From contig NZ_BMFO01000002.1 in NCBI RefSeq assembly GCF_014638745.1, forward strand, positions 558,001 through 622,000: DNA of 64,000 nt, read 5' to 3'. This document shows positions 16,156 to 24,957 of this stretch, piece by piece. Positions within the stretch are counted from its first letter, which is position 1. Every line of letters begins with the position of its first letter. This DNA comes from Arenimonas maotaiensis (lineage in GTDB: Bacteria; Pseudomonadota; Gammaproteobacteria; Xanthomonadales; Xanthomonadaceae). The position numbers and the translations under genes are program-made. The notes under the pieces are model-generated. The model worked only from the letters and a program-made list of their open reading frames with translations, was not told the origin of the DNA and did not search any database.

Positions 16156-17058
16156 TCAGGTCGACGGTTGGTCGAATTCGGATTGGAGGAGGTCGCGCTC
16201 GGCGGCCTCGGTTTCTTCGGCGGTCAGTTCGCGCGCGCGCACGAAAATCGGCGCCATCGGGGCTTCCTGCACGATTTCCAACAGGCGCTCCTTGGCCAGC
16301 TCCAGGATCGACAGGAAGCTGACCACCACGCCCATGCGGCCCTCTTCGGGCGTGAACAGGGTCTCGAAGCCGTGGAACTGGCCGTCGGACAGACGTTCCA
16401 GCACGCGCGTCATGCGCTCGCGCACGCTCAGCGCCTCGCGCTTGATGGCGTGCCGGCTGAACAGGTCGGCGCGCTTGAGCACGTCGCGCAGGGCCAGCAG
16501 CATCTCCTTCAAATCCACGTCCGGCGGCGCGCGGTGCACGATGCGGTCGGGCATGAAGGCGTGCGCCACGCTGGTGTCGCGTTCCAGGCGCGGAATGCCG
16601 TCCAGGTCCTCGGCGGCTTTCTTGAAGCGCTCGTATTCCTGCAGGCGGCGCACCAGCTCGGCGCGCGGGTCGGCGTCGGTGCCGTCCTCGGCGGGCGGGC
16701 GCGGCAACAGCATGCGCGACTTGATCTCGGCCAGGATGGCGGCCATCACCAGGTATTCGGCGGCCAGCTCGAAGCGCAGCTCCTCCATCACCCCGATGTA
16801 GGACACGTATTGCTTGGTGATTTCAGCGACCGGGATGTCGAGGATGTCGAGGTTCTGGCGGCGGATCAGGTACAGCAGCAGGTCGAGCGGGCCCTCGAAG
16901 CTTTCCAGGATGACTTCCAGCGCGTCCGGCGGGATGTACAGATCCTGGGGCATCTGCAGCACCGGTTGGCCTTTGACCAACGCCAAGGGCATTTCCTGTT
17001 GTTGCGGCGTCTGGGCGTGAACGGGCTCAGCGGCCTCTGGCACGGGCGTTTGGGTCAT
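16156..17058 (-). CDS. scpA: Segregation and condensation protein A (kleisin)
   Basis: The 300-residue kleisin has the N-terminal SMC-binding motif ESFEGPLDLLLYLIRRQNLD (about residues 52-71) after a roughly 45-residue leader. The C-terminal winged-helix region includes VVVSFLSILELAKERLLEI. ScpA bridges the SMC heads together with ScpB. The leader is Gln/Pro rich and its start could be later, but ATG 17058 is the first reasonable codon after the promoter at 17151-17156. Confidence 0.95.
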   Translation of the reverse strand: MTQTPVPEAAEPVHAQTPQQQEMPLALVKGQPVLQMPQDLYIPPDALEVILESFEGPLDLLLYLIRRQNLDILDIPVAEITKQYVSYIGVMEELRFELAAEYLVMAAILAEIKSRMLLPRPPAEDGTDADPRAELVRRLQEYERFKKAAEDLDGIPRLERDTSVAHAFMPDRIVHRAPPDVDLKEMLLALRDVLKRADLFSRHAIKREALSVRERMTRVLERLSDGQFHGFETLFTPEEGRMGVVVSFLSILELAKERLLEIVQEAPMAPIFVRARELTAEETEAAERDLLQSEFDQPST

Positions 17059-17150
17059 GGAGAGTCGTCGGGTCGGCGAGTGTGCGCCGCGGAGGATTTC
17101 AGGGTAAGCGGAAAGCCGGGGCTTGTAAAGGAACGTGCCCGCAAACCGGC

Positions 17151-17156
17151 ATTATA
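17151..17156 (-). promoter_or_regulatory. Candidate -10 box for scpA-scpB-rluB
   Basis: A perfect minus-strand TATAAT lies about 95 bases before the scpA ATG, immediately after the stop codon of the FAD oxidase gene. It would separate the scp transcript from the polyamine genes. The -35 match is poor. Confidence 0.5.
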
Positions 17157-17160
17157 TCAA

Positions 17161-18441
17161 TCAAAACAAGGCGTCACGCAGCTTGAACCAGGCCATGGCG
17201 GCCACCAGCAGGGGTGTGCGCAACAGCCGGCCGCCGGGGAAATCGCGGTGCGGAATGCGGGCGAAGGCGTCCAGTCGTCCGGCTTGGCCGCGGATGGCCT
17301 CGGCCAGAATCCGGCCGGCCAGGCCGGTGGCGGCGATGCCGTGGCCCGAAAAGCCTTGGGCGTAATAGATGTTCTGGCCCAATCGGCCCCAGTGCGGCGC
17401 ACGGCTGAGCGAGATGTCAACGTAGCCGCCCCAGACATATTCCATCTCGATGCCGGCCAGGCGCGGGAACACCCGTGTCATCCGGCGGCGCAGGGTTCCG
17501 GCCAAATCCGGCGGCGGCAGGGTGGAGTACGAGGCGCGGCCGCCGAACAGCAGCCGGTGGTCGGCGCTGAGCCGGAAATAGTCCAACGCCCAGTTCACGT
17601 CGGCCACCGCCATGTCGTTGCGGATCAGGTCGCGGGCCAGGGCTTCGCCCAAGGGCGCGGTGGCGCCGATGTAGGTGCCGACCGGCATGATCTTGGCATC
17701 CAGCTCCGGCGCGATGCCGTGCACATAGGCGTTGCCGGCCAGCACCGCGAAGTCGCAGGCCACCTCGCCGTGGGCGGTCTTGAAGCGCGGCGTCGGGCCG
17801 CGCTCCAACGCCGTCACCGGCGAGTCTTCGAAAATGCGCACGCCGAGCGCCAGAGCGGCCTTGGCCAAGCCCTGCGTGTACTTCAGCGGGTGCAGATGGC
17901 CGCTGCGCGGATCGAACAGGGCGCCCAGATAGCGCTCGTTCGGCATCACCGCCTGCAACTGTTCCCGTTCCCACCACTGCAGCGGGTAGCCGAAGTTATC
18001 GGCCAGGTCGCGCTGCCAGGCCTTCAGTTCGGTGATGTGGCGCGGCTTGATCGGCACGTGCGCATGGCCGTCGCGCCAGTCGCAGTCGATGCCAAATTCG
18101 GCGCAGCGGGTTTTGATCAGGTCCAGGCCTTCCAACGACCAGTCGAACAGGCGTTTCGAGTCGGCCAAGCCGACCGCCTGGGTGATCTTGGCCTGGTCGC
18201 AACCGAAGCCGAAGATGGCCTGGCCGCCGCTACGGCCCGAGGCGCCCCAAGCCACGCGCTTGGCTTCCAGCACGATGACCGACAGTCCGGCCCGGGCCAG
18301 TTCGATGGCGGTCGACAGGCCGGTGATGCCGGCGCCGAGGATGCAGACATCGGCGCGCTGCGTGCCGGCCAACGCCGGTTGGCGCGGAAACGCCGGCGCC
18401 GAGGCCGCGTACCAGGAACGGATGTGCTCGCTGCCGGACAT
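17161..18441 (-). CDS. puuB: Gamma-glutamylpolyamine oxidase, FAD-dependent (PuuB type)
   Basis: This 426-residue DAO-family flavoprotein has the dinucleotide motif CILGAGITGLSTAIELA (GxGxxG at 36-41) and the SGRSGGQ and GFSGHGIA segments typical of PuuB/OrdL proteins. It oxidises gamma-glutamylputrescine, or a related glutamylated polyamine, to the aldehyde, releasing ammonia and peroxide. It begins 13 bases after the glutamine-synthetase-like gene and shares its promoter. Exact substrate among putrescine, cadaverine and others is not determined. Confidence 0.88.
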   Translation of the reverse strand: MSGSEHIRSWYAASAPAFPRQPALAGTQRADVCILGAGITGLSTAIELARAGLSVIVLEAKRVAWGASGRSGGQAIFGFGCDQAKITQAVGLADSKRLFDWSLEGLDLIKTRCAEFGIDCDWRDGHAHVPIKPRHITELKAWQRDLADNFGYPLQWWEREQLQAVMPNERYLGALFDPRSGHLHPLKYTQGLAKAALALGVRIFEDSPVTALERGPTPRFKTAHGEVACDFAVLAGNAYVHGIAPELDAKIMPVGTYIGATAPLGEALARDLIRNDMAVADVNWALDYFRLSADHRLLFGGRASYSTLPPPDLAGTLRRRMTRVFPRLAGIEMEYVWGGYVDISLSRAPHWGRLGQNIYYAQGFSGHGIAATGLAGRILAEAIRGQAGRLDAFARIPHRDFPGGRLLRTPLLVAAMAWFKLRDALF

Positions 18442-18454
18442 CGGGTGTGCCGGC

Positions 18455-19822
18455 TCAGACCGAACGCAGGTACCAGTCGTATTCGAGGGTGGTGACTTCG
18501 GTGTAGAAGCTGCGCATCTCCTTCAGCTTCTGCTGGCCGAACACGTGCTGGAATTCCGCGCCGAACATGTCCTTGATGAAGGTGCTGGCCATGAAGTCGT
18601 TGATGGTGTCGCGCCAGAACAGCTGGCGCTGCTCGGTCTGCTCGTAGGCGTTGCCGACGATGGCGGGGCCCGGGTCGCCTTTGGCATCGAGGCCGTGCAG
18701 GATGCCGGCCAGCACCGCGGCGGTGACCAGGTACGGATTGGCGTCGGCGCCGGCGATGCGGTGTTCGATGCGCACGTTCTTGGCGTCCGAATGCGGGATG
18801 CGCATGGCCACCGTGCGGTTGTTGAAGCCCCAACAGTCGTTCAGCGGCACGAACGCGTTCAGCACGAAGCGGCGGTAGCTGTTGGCGTGCGGCGCGAACA
18901 TCAGCATGCAGTCCTTGGATACCTGCTGCAGACCGGCGATGGCGTGCTTGAGCGCCGGCGCGGGGGCTTCCTTGGTGCTGGCAAAGATGTTGTTGCCGTC
19001 CTTGTCGAGCAGGGACACATGGATGTGGGTGCCGGAACCGGCTTGATCCACGAAAGGCTTGGCCATGAAACTGGCCAGCATGCCCTGCTGCTCGGCGATC
19101 GATTTGATCGCGCGCTTGAGCATGATGGCGTCGTCGCAGGCGGCTACGGCGTCGTCGCGGTGCTTCAGGTTGATCTCGAACTGGCCCGGCGCGTATTCGG
19201 CCACGGCGGTGTCGGCCGGGATGGCCTGGGCCTTGCAGGCGTCGGCGACGGTATCGGTGAAATCCTGATAATCGTTCAAATCACCCATGTAATAGACCTG
19301 GGTGGTGCGGTTGCGTTCGCCGGTGGCCGGGTTGATCGAGGTCTGCGGCCGGCCGTCGGGGGTCAGTTCGCGGTCGAGCAGATAGAACTCCAGCTCCACC
19401 GCCACCACCGGGGTCAGGCCGCGGTCGGTGAATTTCTGCACCACGTTCTTCAGCACTTCGCGCGGGTTGGCCGAGAACATGCCGCCGTGGAAGCCTTCCA
19501 TGCTCAGCAGGCACTGCAGCATCGGGCGGCCCTGCCAGGGAATCGGGCGCAGGGTGCCGGGAATCGGGCGGCAGATGCGGTCCTCGTCGCCGATGTCGTA
19601 GCCCAGGCCGGTCTCTTCCACGGTATTGCCGGTGACGTCGGTGCCGATCAGCGACATCGGCAGGCAGACGCCGTTCTGGTACACCTTCTCCAGCGCGTCG
19701 CGGGTGATGCGCTTGCCGCGCAGCAGGCCGTTCATGTCGGGCAGGATGAGGTCGATCAGTTCGGCGTTTCCGTATTCGGCCAGCACGTTGGCGTCGGCCG
19801 GATGGAGGGTGTTTTCGGTCAT
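18455..19822 (-). CDS. puuA: Gamma-glutamylpolyamine synthetase, glutamine synthetase family
   Basis: The 455-residue protein has the glutamine synthetase fold: beta-grasp domain (to about 105), then the catalytic barrel with metal-binding VELEFYLL, AEYAPGQFEINL and GSGTHIHVSL segments. It lacks the NLYDLPPEE-type adenylylation loop of true GlnA. Such enzymes ligate glutamate to the amine of putrescine or longer polyamines, the first step of the Puu pathway. It is the first gene of the leftward arm and diverges from spuA, like spuI in Pseudomonas. A good promoter lies 28 bases before the ATG. Confidence 0.9.
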   Translation of the reverse strand: MTENTLHPADANVLAEYGNAELIDLILPDMNGLLRGKRITRDALEKVYQNGVCLPMSLIGTDVTGNTVEETGLGYDIGDEDRICRPIPGTLRPIPWQGRPMLQCLLSMEGFHGGMFSANPREVLKNVVQKFTDRGLTPVVAVELEFYLLDRELTPDGRPQTSINPATGERNRTTQVYYMGDLNDYQDFTDTVADACKAQAIPADTAVAEYAPGQFEINLKHRDDAVAACDDAIMLKRAIKSIAEQQGMLASFMAKPFVDQAGSGTHIHVSLLDKDGNNIFASTKEAPAPALKHAIAGLQQVSKDCMLMFAPHANSYRRFVLNAFVPLNDCWGFNNRTVAMRIPHSDAKNVRIEHRIAGADANPYLVTAAVLAGILHGLDAKGDPGPAIVGNAYEQTEQRQLFWRDTINDFMASTFIKDMFGAEFQHVFGQQKLKEMRSFYTEVTTLEYDWYLRSV

Positions 19823-19849
19823 GATGGGGCATCCGCAGTCGTTGCAGGG

Positions 19850-19878
19850 ATACTAGCAGACATTTTTGGACGTGTAAA
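19850..19878 (-). promoter_or_regulatory. Promoter of the leftward polyamine genes
   Basis: On the minus strand TTTACA (19878-19873), five of six to the -35 consensus, is followed after exactly 17 bases by TAGTAT (19855-19850), four of six to the -10. The start point falls near 19843, giving a leader of about 20 bases before the ATG at 19822. Confidence 0.72.
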
Positions 19879-20019
19879 AAATATTCATCAGGCGTGGCGG
19901 TTTCACCCCGGCGCGGCCGACTCCGTGCGTTCCGGCGGCCTTTTCGGAATGCATCCCAAGCGCCCGTTTGATGGGCAAAACCGCGGAAATACGGGGCCTC
20001 CAAGGCCACAAAATTTCTG

Positions 20020-20048
20020 TTGATAAAATTTTACAGGCGGGTTAGGGT
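20020..20048 (+). promoter_or_regulatory. Candidate promoter/operator of the spu operon
   Basis: TTGATA (20020-20025) is a good -35 box with a weak -10, TAGGGT, 17 bases later. Overlapping it is the perfect 10-bp palindrome TAAAATTTTA (20024-20033), with a related CAAAATTT about 15 bases upstream. AT-rich palindromes stand out in this GC-rich DNA and may be a repressor site. The divergent region 19823-20082 holds no gene. Confidence 0.4.
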
Positions 20049-20082
20049 AATCGCTCTACACATCGCGATTTCCGGTTCACGC

Positions 20083-20832
20083 ATGATTTTCGTCGGTATC
20101 CCTGCAGACAGCAGAATGCTCGGCCCGCACCCGTTCCAGGCGGTGGGCGAGAAATACATCCGTGCCGTGCTCGACGGCGCCGACGCCCAGCCGCTGCTGA
20201 TTCCTTCGATGCACCGTGGCCTGGATCTGGATGCCTTGCTCGACCACCTGGACGGCCTGCTGTTGCCGGGCTCGCCGAGCAACATCGAGCCGCACCATTA
20301 TTCCGACGAGCCCAGCTACGAGGGCAACCTGCACGATCCGGCGCGCGACCTGACCACGCTCAACCTGATTCCCAAAGCCATCGCCAAGCGCGTGCCGGTG
20401 TTGGCCATCTGCCGCGGCTTCCAGGAAGTGAATGTGGCCATGGGCGGCAGCCTGCACCAGAAGGTGCACGAGGCGCCGGGCCTGATGAACCACAAGGAAG
20501 ACCTGAGCCAGCCGCTGGACGTGCAGTACGCGCCGGCGCATCCGGTCAGCCTGCTGAAAGGCGGCCTGCTCGAGCGCTTCGCCGGCGCCGACAGCGTGAT
20601 GGTGAACTCGCTGCACGGGCAGGGCATCAACCGGCTGGGCGAGAACCTGATCGCCGAAGCTATGGCGCCTGATGGACTGGTCGAGGCCGTCCGTCTGGAT
20701 TGCGAGGACACCTTCCTGTTGGCCCTGCAGTGGCATCCGGAATGGAAGGTGACCGAAAATCCGTTCTACCTCGAAATCTTCAAGGCCTTCGGCGCCGCCT
20801 GCAAAGCCCGCGCCGAACGCCGCAACCGGTGA
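20083..20832 (+). CDS. spuA: Gamma-glutamyl-GABA hydrolase (class I amidotransferase-like, SpuA/PuuD)
   Basis: The 249-residue peptidase C26 protein has nucleophile Cys110 in LAICRGFQEVNVAMGG and His218/Glu220 in LQWHPEW. PuuD/SpuA enzymes cleave the gamma-glutamyl group from gamma-glutamyl-GABA or related products, yielding GABA and glutamate. The open frame extends 21 codons upstream to a TTG that coincides with the candidate -35 box, so ATG 20083 is preferred. It is the first gene of the rightward spu-like operon. Confidence 0.88.
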   Translation: MIFVGIPADSRMLGPHPFQAVGEKYIRAVLDGADAQPLLIPSMHRGLDLDALLDHLDGLLLPGSPSNIEPHHYSDEPSYEGNLHDPARDLTTLNLIPKAIAKRVPVLAICRGFQEVNVAMGGSLHQKVHEAPGLMNHKEDLSQPLDVQYAPAHPVSLLKGGLLERFAGADSVMVNSLHGQGINRLGENLIAEAMAPDGLVEAVRLDCEDTFLLALQWHPEWKVTENPFYLEIFKAFGAACKARAERRNR

Positions 20833-20835
20833 CCC

Positions 20836-22326
20836 ATGAGCAAGAAAGCCGCGAAACCCGCCAAATCATCCGCCAAGCCGACGAAGGAAGCCAAGCCCGT
20901 CAAGAAGCCGGTGCGCAAAGTGCTGCCGGCCAAACCCGACAAGCTGGCGCCGCCGGCCAAGCCGATCAGCGCCAGCGCGCGCGAGGAGAGCGACCTCAAG
21001 CGCTGGCTGCGTGAGCACCGCATCACCGAGGTCGAATGCCTGGTGCCGGACATGACCGGCAACGCCCGCGGCAAGATCATCCCGGCCGCCAAGTTCTCGC
21101 ATGACTTCGGCACCCGCCTGCCGGAAGGCATCTTCGCCACCACCGTGACCGGCGAATACATCGATGAATACGACGAGATCGTCAGCGCCTCCGACTCCGA
21201 CATGTACCTGCGGCCGGACGCGCACACCCTGCGCGTGGTGCCGTGGGCCTCGGATCCGACCGTGCAGCTGATCCACGACTGCTATACCAAGGACGGCAAG
21301 CCGCACGATCTGGCGCCGCGCAACGTGCTGCGCCGGGTCATCGAGCGCTACGACGCGCTCGGCCTGAAGCCGATCATCGCGCCCGAGCTCGAGTTCTATC
21401 TGGTGCAGAAGAACACCGACCCGGATTTCCCGCTGCAGCCGCCGACCGGCCGCAGCGGCCGGCCGGAGACCGCGCGCCAGTCCTATTCGATCGACGCGGT
21501 CAACGAATTCGACCCGATCCTCGACCTGATGTACGACTACTGCGAGGCGATGGAACTGGACGTGGACACCCTGATCCACGAATCCGGCGCCGCCCAGCTG
21601 GAGATCAACTTCATCCACGACGATCCGCTGTCGCGCGCTGACCAGGTGTTCCTGTTCAAGCGCACCATCCGCGAGGCGGCGATGCGCCACGACATCTACG
21701 CCACCTTCCTGGCCAAGCCGATGGAGAACGAACCCGGCAGCTCGATGCACATCCACCAGAGCATCGTCGACGCCAAGACCGGCCGCAATGTGTTTGTCGG
21801 CAAGGACGGCGCCCGCCACAGCGAATTGTTCATGAACTACCTGGGCGGCCTGCAGCGCTACATCCCGGAGGCCATGGCGTTCTTCGCGCCGAACGTGAAC
21901 TCCTACCGCCGGCTGATTTATGGCGAGGTCTCGCCGAAGAACGTGCAGTGGGGCTACGACAACCGCACCTGCGGCCTGCGCGTGCCGTTCGACTCGCCGG
22001 AGAACATGCGGGTCGAGAGCCGCTTCGCCGGCTCCGACGTCAACCCCTATCTGGCCATCGCCGCGACCTTGGCCTGCGGCCTGCTCGGCATCGAGCAGAA
22101 GTTGCAGCCGACGGCGCCGTCCACCGGCTATACGCACAGCACCGGTTTCGAGCTGCCGAAATCGATGCAGGACTCGCTGGAGTACCTCGAGCGCTCCGAG
22201 GCCCTGGCCGACATCCTCGGCGAGCGCTTCTGCAAGGCCTATGTCTGCATCAAGCGCAAGGAATACGAGACCTTCTTCCGCGTCATCAGCTCTTGGGAAC
22301 GCGAGTTCCTGCTGCTCAACGTATAA
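20836..22326 (+). CDS. spuB: Second gamma-glutamylpolyamine synthetase (SpuB type) with a lysine-rich N-terminal tail
   Basis: The 496-residue glutamine synthetase family protein has catalytic segments APELEFYLVQ, ESGAAQLEINF and PGSSMHIHQSI. It is clearly divergent from the paralogue encoded at 18455-19822. Its first 45 residues are almost only Lys, Ala, Pro and Ser (for example KKAAKPAKSSAKPTKEAK), resembling a histone-H1 or AlgP tail, and are absent from the paralogue. The rest has the usual length. It starts three bases after spuA. The two paralogues probably glutamylate different polyamines. Confidence 0.9.
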   Translation: MSKKAAKPAKSSAKPTKEAKPVKKPVRKVLPAKPDKLAPPAKPISASAREESDLKRWLREHRITEVECLVPDMTGNARGKIIPAAKFSHDFGTRLPEGIFATTVTGEYIDEYDEIVSASDSDMYLRPDAHTLRVVPWASDPTVQLIHDCYTKDGKPHDLAPRNVLRRVIERYDALGLKPIIAPELEFYLVQKNTDPDFPLQPPTGRSGRPETARQSYSIDAVNEFDPILDLMYDYCEAMELDVDTLIHESGAAQLEINFIHDDPLSRADQVFLFKRTIREAAMRHDIYATFLAKPMENEPGSSMHIHQSIVDAKTGRNVFVGKDGARHSELFMNYLGGLQRYIPEAMAFFAPNVNSYRRLIYGEVSPKNVQWGYDNRTCGLRVPFDSPENMRVESRFAGSDVNPYLAIAATLACGLLGIEQKLQPTAPSTGYTHSTGFELPKSMQDSLEYLERSEALADILGERFCKAYVCIKRKEYETFFRVISSWEREFLLLNV

Positions 22327-22347
22327 CCAAAGAACGGAACGCACGCC

Positions 22348-23706
22348 ATGACCCACAGCTACCAGCATCTGCAGCGCCTCGACGCCGCCCACCATATCCA
22401 TCCGTTCAACGACAACGCCGAGCTGGCCAAGAAGGGCACCCGCATCCTGGTCAAGGGCGAGGGCTGCTACGTCTGGGACGCCGAGGGCAACAAGCTGCTG
22501 GACGCCTTCGCCGGCCTGTGGTGCGTCAACGTCGGTTACGGCCGCAAATCGATGGCGGACGTCGCCGCCCGGCAGATGGAGCAGCTGGCCTACTACAACA
22601 CCTTCTTCCAGTGCTCGACCGAGCCGGCCATCCACCTGTCGGCCAAGCTGGCCGAGATCTCGCCGGCCGACCTGAACCACGTGTTCTATTCCAACTCCGG
22701 CTCGGAAGGCAACGACACCGTGCTGCGCATGGTCCGCCACTTCTGGGCGGTGCAGGGCCATCCGGCCAAGAACGTGGTGATCGGCCGCCACAACGGCTAT
22801 CACGGCTCGACCATGGCCGGCGCCAGCCTGGGCGGCATGAAGGGCATGCACGCGCAGGGCGGCCTGCCGATCCCCGACATCCACCACATCGATCCGCCGT
22901 TCTTTTTCGCCGATGGCGGCGAGATGTCCGAGGACGAGTACGGCCTGGCCGCGGCCCGCCGGCTGGAAGAGAAAATCCTGGCGCTCGGCCCCGAACGCGT
23001 CGCCGCCTTCATCGGCGAGCCGATCATGGGCGCCATCGGCGTGTACATCCCGCCGCGCACCTATTGGCCGGAGGTGGAGCGCATCTGCCGCAAATACGAC
23101 GTGCTGCTGGTCGCCGACGAGGTGATCTGCGGTTACGGCCGCACCGGCGAGTGGTTCGGTTCGCAGTATTTCGGCTTCACCCCCGACATCATGACCACCG
23201 CCAAGGGCCTGACCTCCGGCTACATCCCGATGGGCGCGGTGTTGTTCAACGAGCGCGTGGCCTCGGTGCTGCGCCATCAGGGCGGCGAGCTGGCGCACGG
23301 CTACACCTATTCCGGTCACCCGGTGTGTGCCGCGGTGGCGCTGGAGAACATCCGCATCCTGCAGGACGAGAAGATCGTCGAGACCTGCCGCACAGATACC
23401 GGCCCCTACCTGGCCGAGCGCTGGCGCGAGCTCGGCGAGCATCCGCTGGTCGGCGAGGCCCGCATCGCGGGCATGGTCGGCGCGCTGGAACTGGTGCCGG
23501 ACAAGGGCGTCCGGCGCTTTTTCGAGGAGCGTGGCAAGGTCGGCGCGTTATGCCGTAATATTGCCCTGAAGAACGGGTTGATCCTCCGGGCCACCTACGA
23601 TTCGATGTTGCTGTCGCCGCCGTTGGTGATCAGCCGCGACGAAATCGACGAGCTGTTCGAGAAGGCTTGGAAGTCGCTGAACGAAACCGCGCGGGAAATC
23701 GCCTGA
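22348..23706 (+). CDS. spuC: Polyamine:pyruvate aminotransferase (SpuC type, class III)
   Basis: This 452-residue class III PLP aminotransferase has Lys286 in MTTAKGLTSGYIPMGAV as the internal aldimine lysine. The segments NSGSEGNDT and LVADEVICGYGRTGEWFG belong to the omega-transaminase group. SpuC moves the terminal amine of putrescine, cadaverine or their glutamylated forms to pyruvate. It follows spuB by 21 bases. With the oxidase PuuB it gives two routes to the same aldehyde. Confidence 0.92.
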   Translation: MTHSYQHLQRLDAAHHIHPFNDNAELAKKGTRILVKGEGCYVWDAEGNKLLDAFAGLWCVNVGYGRKSMADVAARQMEQLAYYNTFFQCSTEPAIHLSAKLAEISPADLNHVFYSNSGSEGNDTVLRMVRHFWAVQGHPAKNVVIGRHNGYHGSTMAGASLGGMKGMHAQGGLPIPDIHHIDPPFFFADGGEMSEDEYGLAAARRLEEKILALGPERVAAFIGEPIMGAIGVYIPPRTYWPEVERICRKYDVLLVADEVICGYGRTGEWFGSQYFGFTPDIMTTAKGLTSGYIPMGAVLFNERVASVLRHQGGELAHGYTYSGHPVCAAVALENIRILQDEKIVETCRTDTGPYLAERWRELGEHPLVGEARIAGMVGALELVPDKGVRRFFEERGKVGALCRNIALKNGLILRATYDSMLLSPPLVISRDEIDELFEKAWKSLNETAREIA

Positions 23707-23773
23707 GCGGTGGTTGGGGCCGCCGGTGACGGCGGAATGGTTTAAATCAACATACAACGAGAGAGAGAAAACC

Positions 23774-24898
23774 ATGAAGTTGAAACTACTCGGTATCGCG
23801 GTCACCGGTCTACTGCTTGCGTCCTGCGGCAAGAAAGACGGCGACGCCCCGACCGCGAAAGGCGGCGAGGAAGAGAAAGTCCTGAACGTCTACAACTGGT
23901 CCGACTACATCGCGCCGGAGACCATCGCCAATTTCGAGAAGGAGACCGGCATCAAGGTCACCTACGACGTGTTCGACAGCAACGAAGTGCTGGAGACCAA
24001 GCTGGTCACCGGCAACACCGGTTACGACGTGGTGGTGCCCTCGCTGACCTTCCTGGCCCGCCAGATCCAGGCCGGCGTGTTCATGCCGCTCGACAAATCC
24101 AAGCTGACCAACCTCGGCAACATGGATCCGGCCATCCAGGCCAACATCGCCAAGCTCGACCCGGACAACGCCTACTCGGTGAACTACATGTGGGGCACCA
24201 CCGGCATCGGCTACAACGTCAAGAAGGTCAAGGAAGCGCTGGGCGAGGATGCGCCGGTCGACAGCTGGTCGCTGGTGTTCGACCCGGCCAACCTGGCCAA
24301 GCTGAAGTCCTGCGGCGTGTATTTCCTCGACACCCCGTCGGAAATCATCCCGCCGGTGCTGAACTACCTGGGCGAGGAGCCGAACAGCTTCGACCCGGCC
24401 GTGATCGCCAAGGCTGAGGCCCTGCTGAAGCAGCTGCGCCCCTCGATCACCCAGTTCCACTCCTCGGAATACATCAACGCCCTGGCCAACGGCGACGCCT
24501 GCGTGGCGGTCGGCTGGTCCGGCGATATCTTCCAGGCCAAGTCGCGCGCCGAAGAGGCCAAGAACGGCGTCGAGATCGCTTACGTGATCCCGAAGGAAGG
24601 CGCGCCGATGTGGTTCGACATGATGGCCATTCCGAAAGACGCCAAGCATCCGGACAACGCGCACAAGTTCATCAATTACATCCTGCGTGCGGAAGTCGGC
24701 GCCGAGATCTCCAACTACGTGGCCTACGCCAGCGCCAACAAGGCCTCGATGGACAAGGTCGATCCCGAGCTGAAGGCCAACACCGGCGTGTATCCGACGG
24801 AGGAGGCCAGCAAGGGCCTGTTCTCGCTGGCCGTGCTGCCGCCGGAAGTGGACCGTCTGTTCAACCGCATCTGGACCGGCCTGAAGACCGGCCAATAA
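23774..24898 (+). CDS. Polyamine ABC transporter substrate-binding lipoprotein (PotF/SpuD type)
   Basis: The 374-residue protein has a lipoprotein signal with lipobox LLASC (Cys18) and a PotF/PotD-type binding fold. Typical polyamine-site residues are visible in LNVYNWSDYI, VGWSGDIFQ and MWFDMMAIP. It captures putrescine or spermidine in the periplasm. Pseudomonas has two such genes (spuD and spuE) here, but this locus has one. The ATG at 23774 follows a purine-rich GAGAGAGAAA ribosome-binding region. A terminator-like hairpin separates it from the ATPase gene. Confidence 0.92.
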   Translation: MKLKLLGIAVTGLLLASCGKKDGDAPTAKGGEEEKVLNVYNWSDYIAPETIANFEKETGIKVTYDVFDSNEVLETKLVTGNTGYDVVVPSLTFLARQIQAGVFMPLDKSKLTNLGNMDPAIQANIAKLDPDNAYSVNYMWGTTGIGYNVKKVKEALGEDAPVDSWSLVFDPANLAKLKSCGVYFLDTPSEIIPPVLNYLGEEPNSFDPAVIAKAEALLKQLRPSITQFHSSEYINALANGDACVAVGWSGDIFQAKSRAEEAKNGVEIAYVIPKEGAPMWFDMMAIPKDAKHPDNAHKFINYILRAEVGAEISNYVAYASANKASMDKVDPELKANTGVYPTEEASKGLFSLAVLPPEVDRLFNRIWTGLKTGQ

Positions 24899-24907
24899 GG
24901 CGTACCG

Positions 24908-24935
24908 GGGCAGGCCGAAAGGCCTGCCCTTTCTT
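24908..24935 (+). terminator. Intra-operon terminator/attenuator after the binding-protein gene
   Basis: The perfect 9-bp stem GGGCAGGCC / GGCCTGCCC with a GAAA tetraloop is followed by TTTCTTT, 9 bases after the binding-protein stop and about 22 bases before the ATPase start. It probably lowers transporter expression relative to the binding protein and protects the upstream mRNA 3' end. Confidence 0.82.
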
Positions 24936-24957
24936 TATCCATCGGAACGGGGACCCA

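Noticed and set aside
19873-19890. Possible PuuR-type operator in AAAATATTCATCA near the leftward promoter
   Set aside because: Only the first seven bases resemble the E. coli PuuR motif as I remember it, and it lies upstream of the -35 box; too weak to list.
20866-23442. An 858-codon open frame on the minus strand opposite spuB and spuC
   Set aside because: The translation is rich in His, Val, Gly, Arg and Asp without domains, the typical mirror of a GC-rich coding strand, and both plus-strand genes are conserved enzymes.
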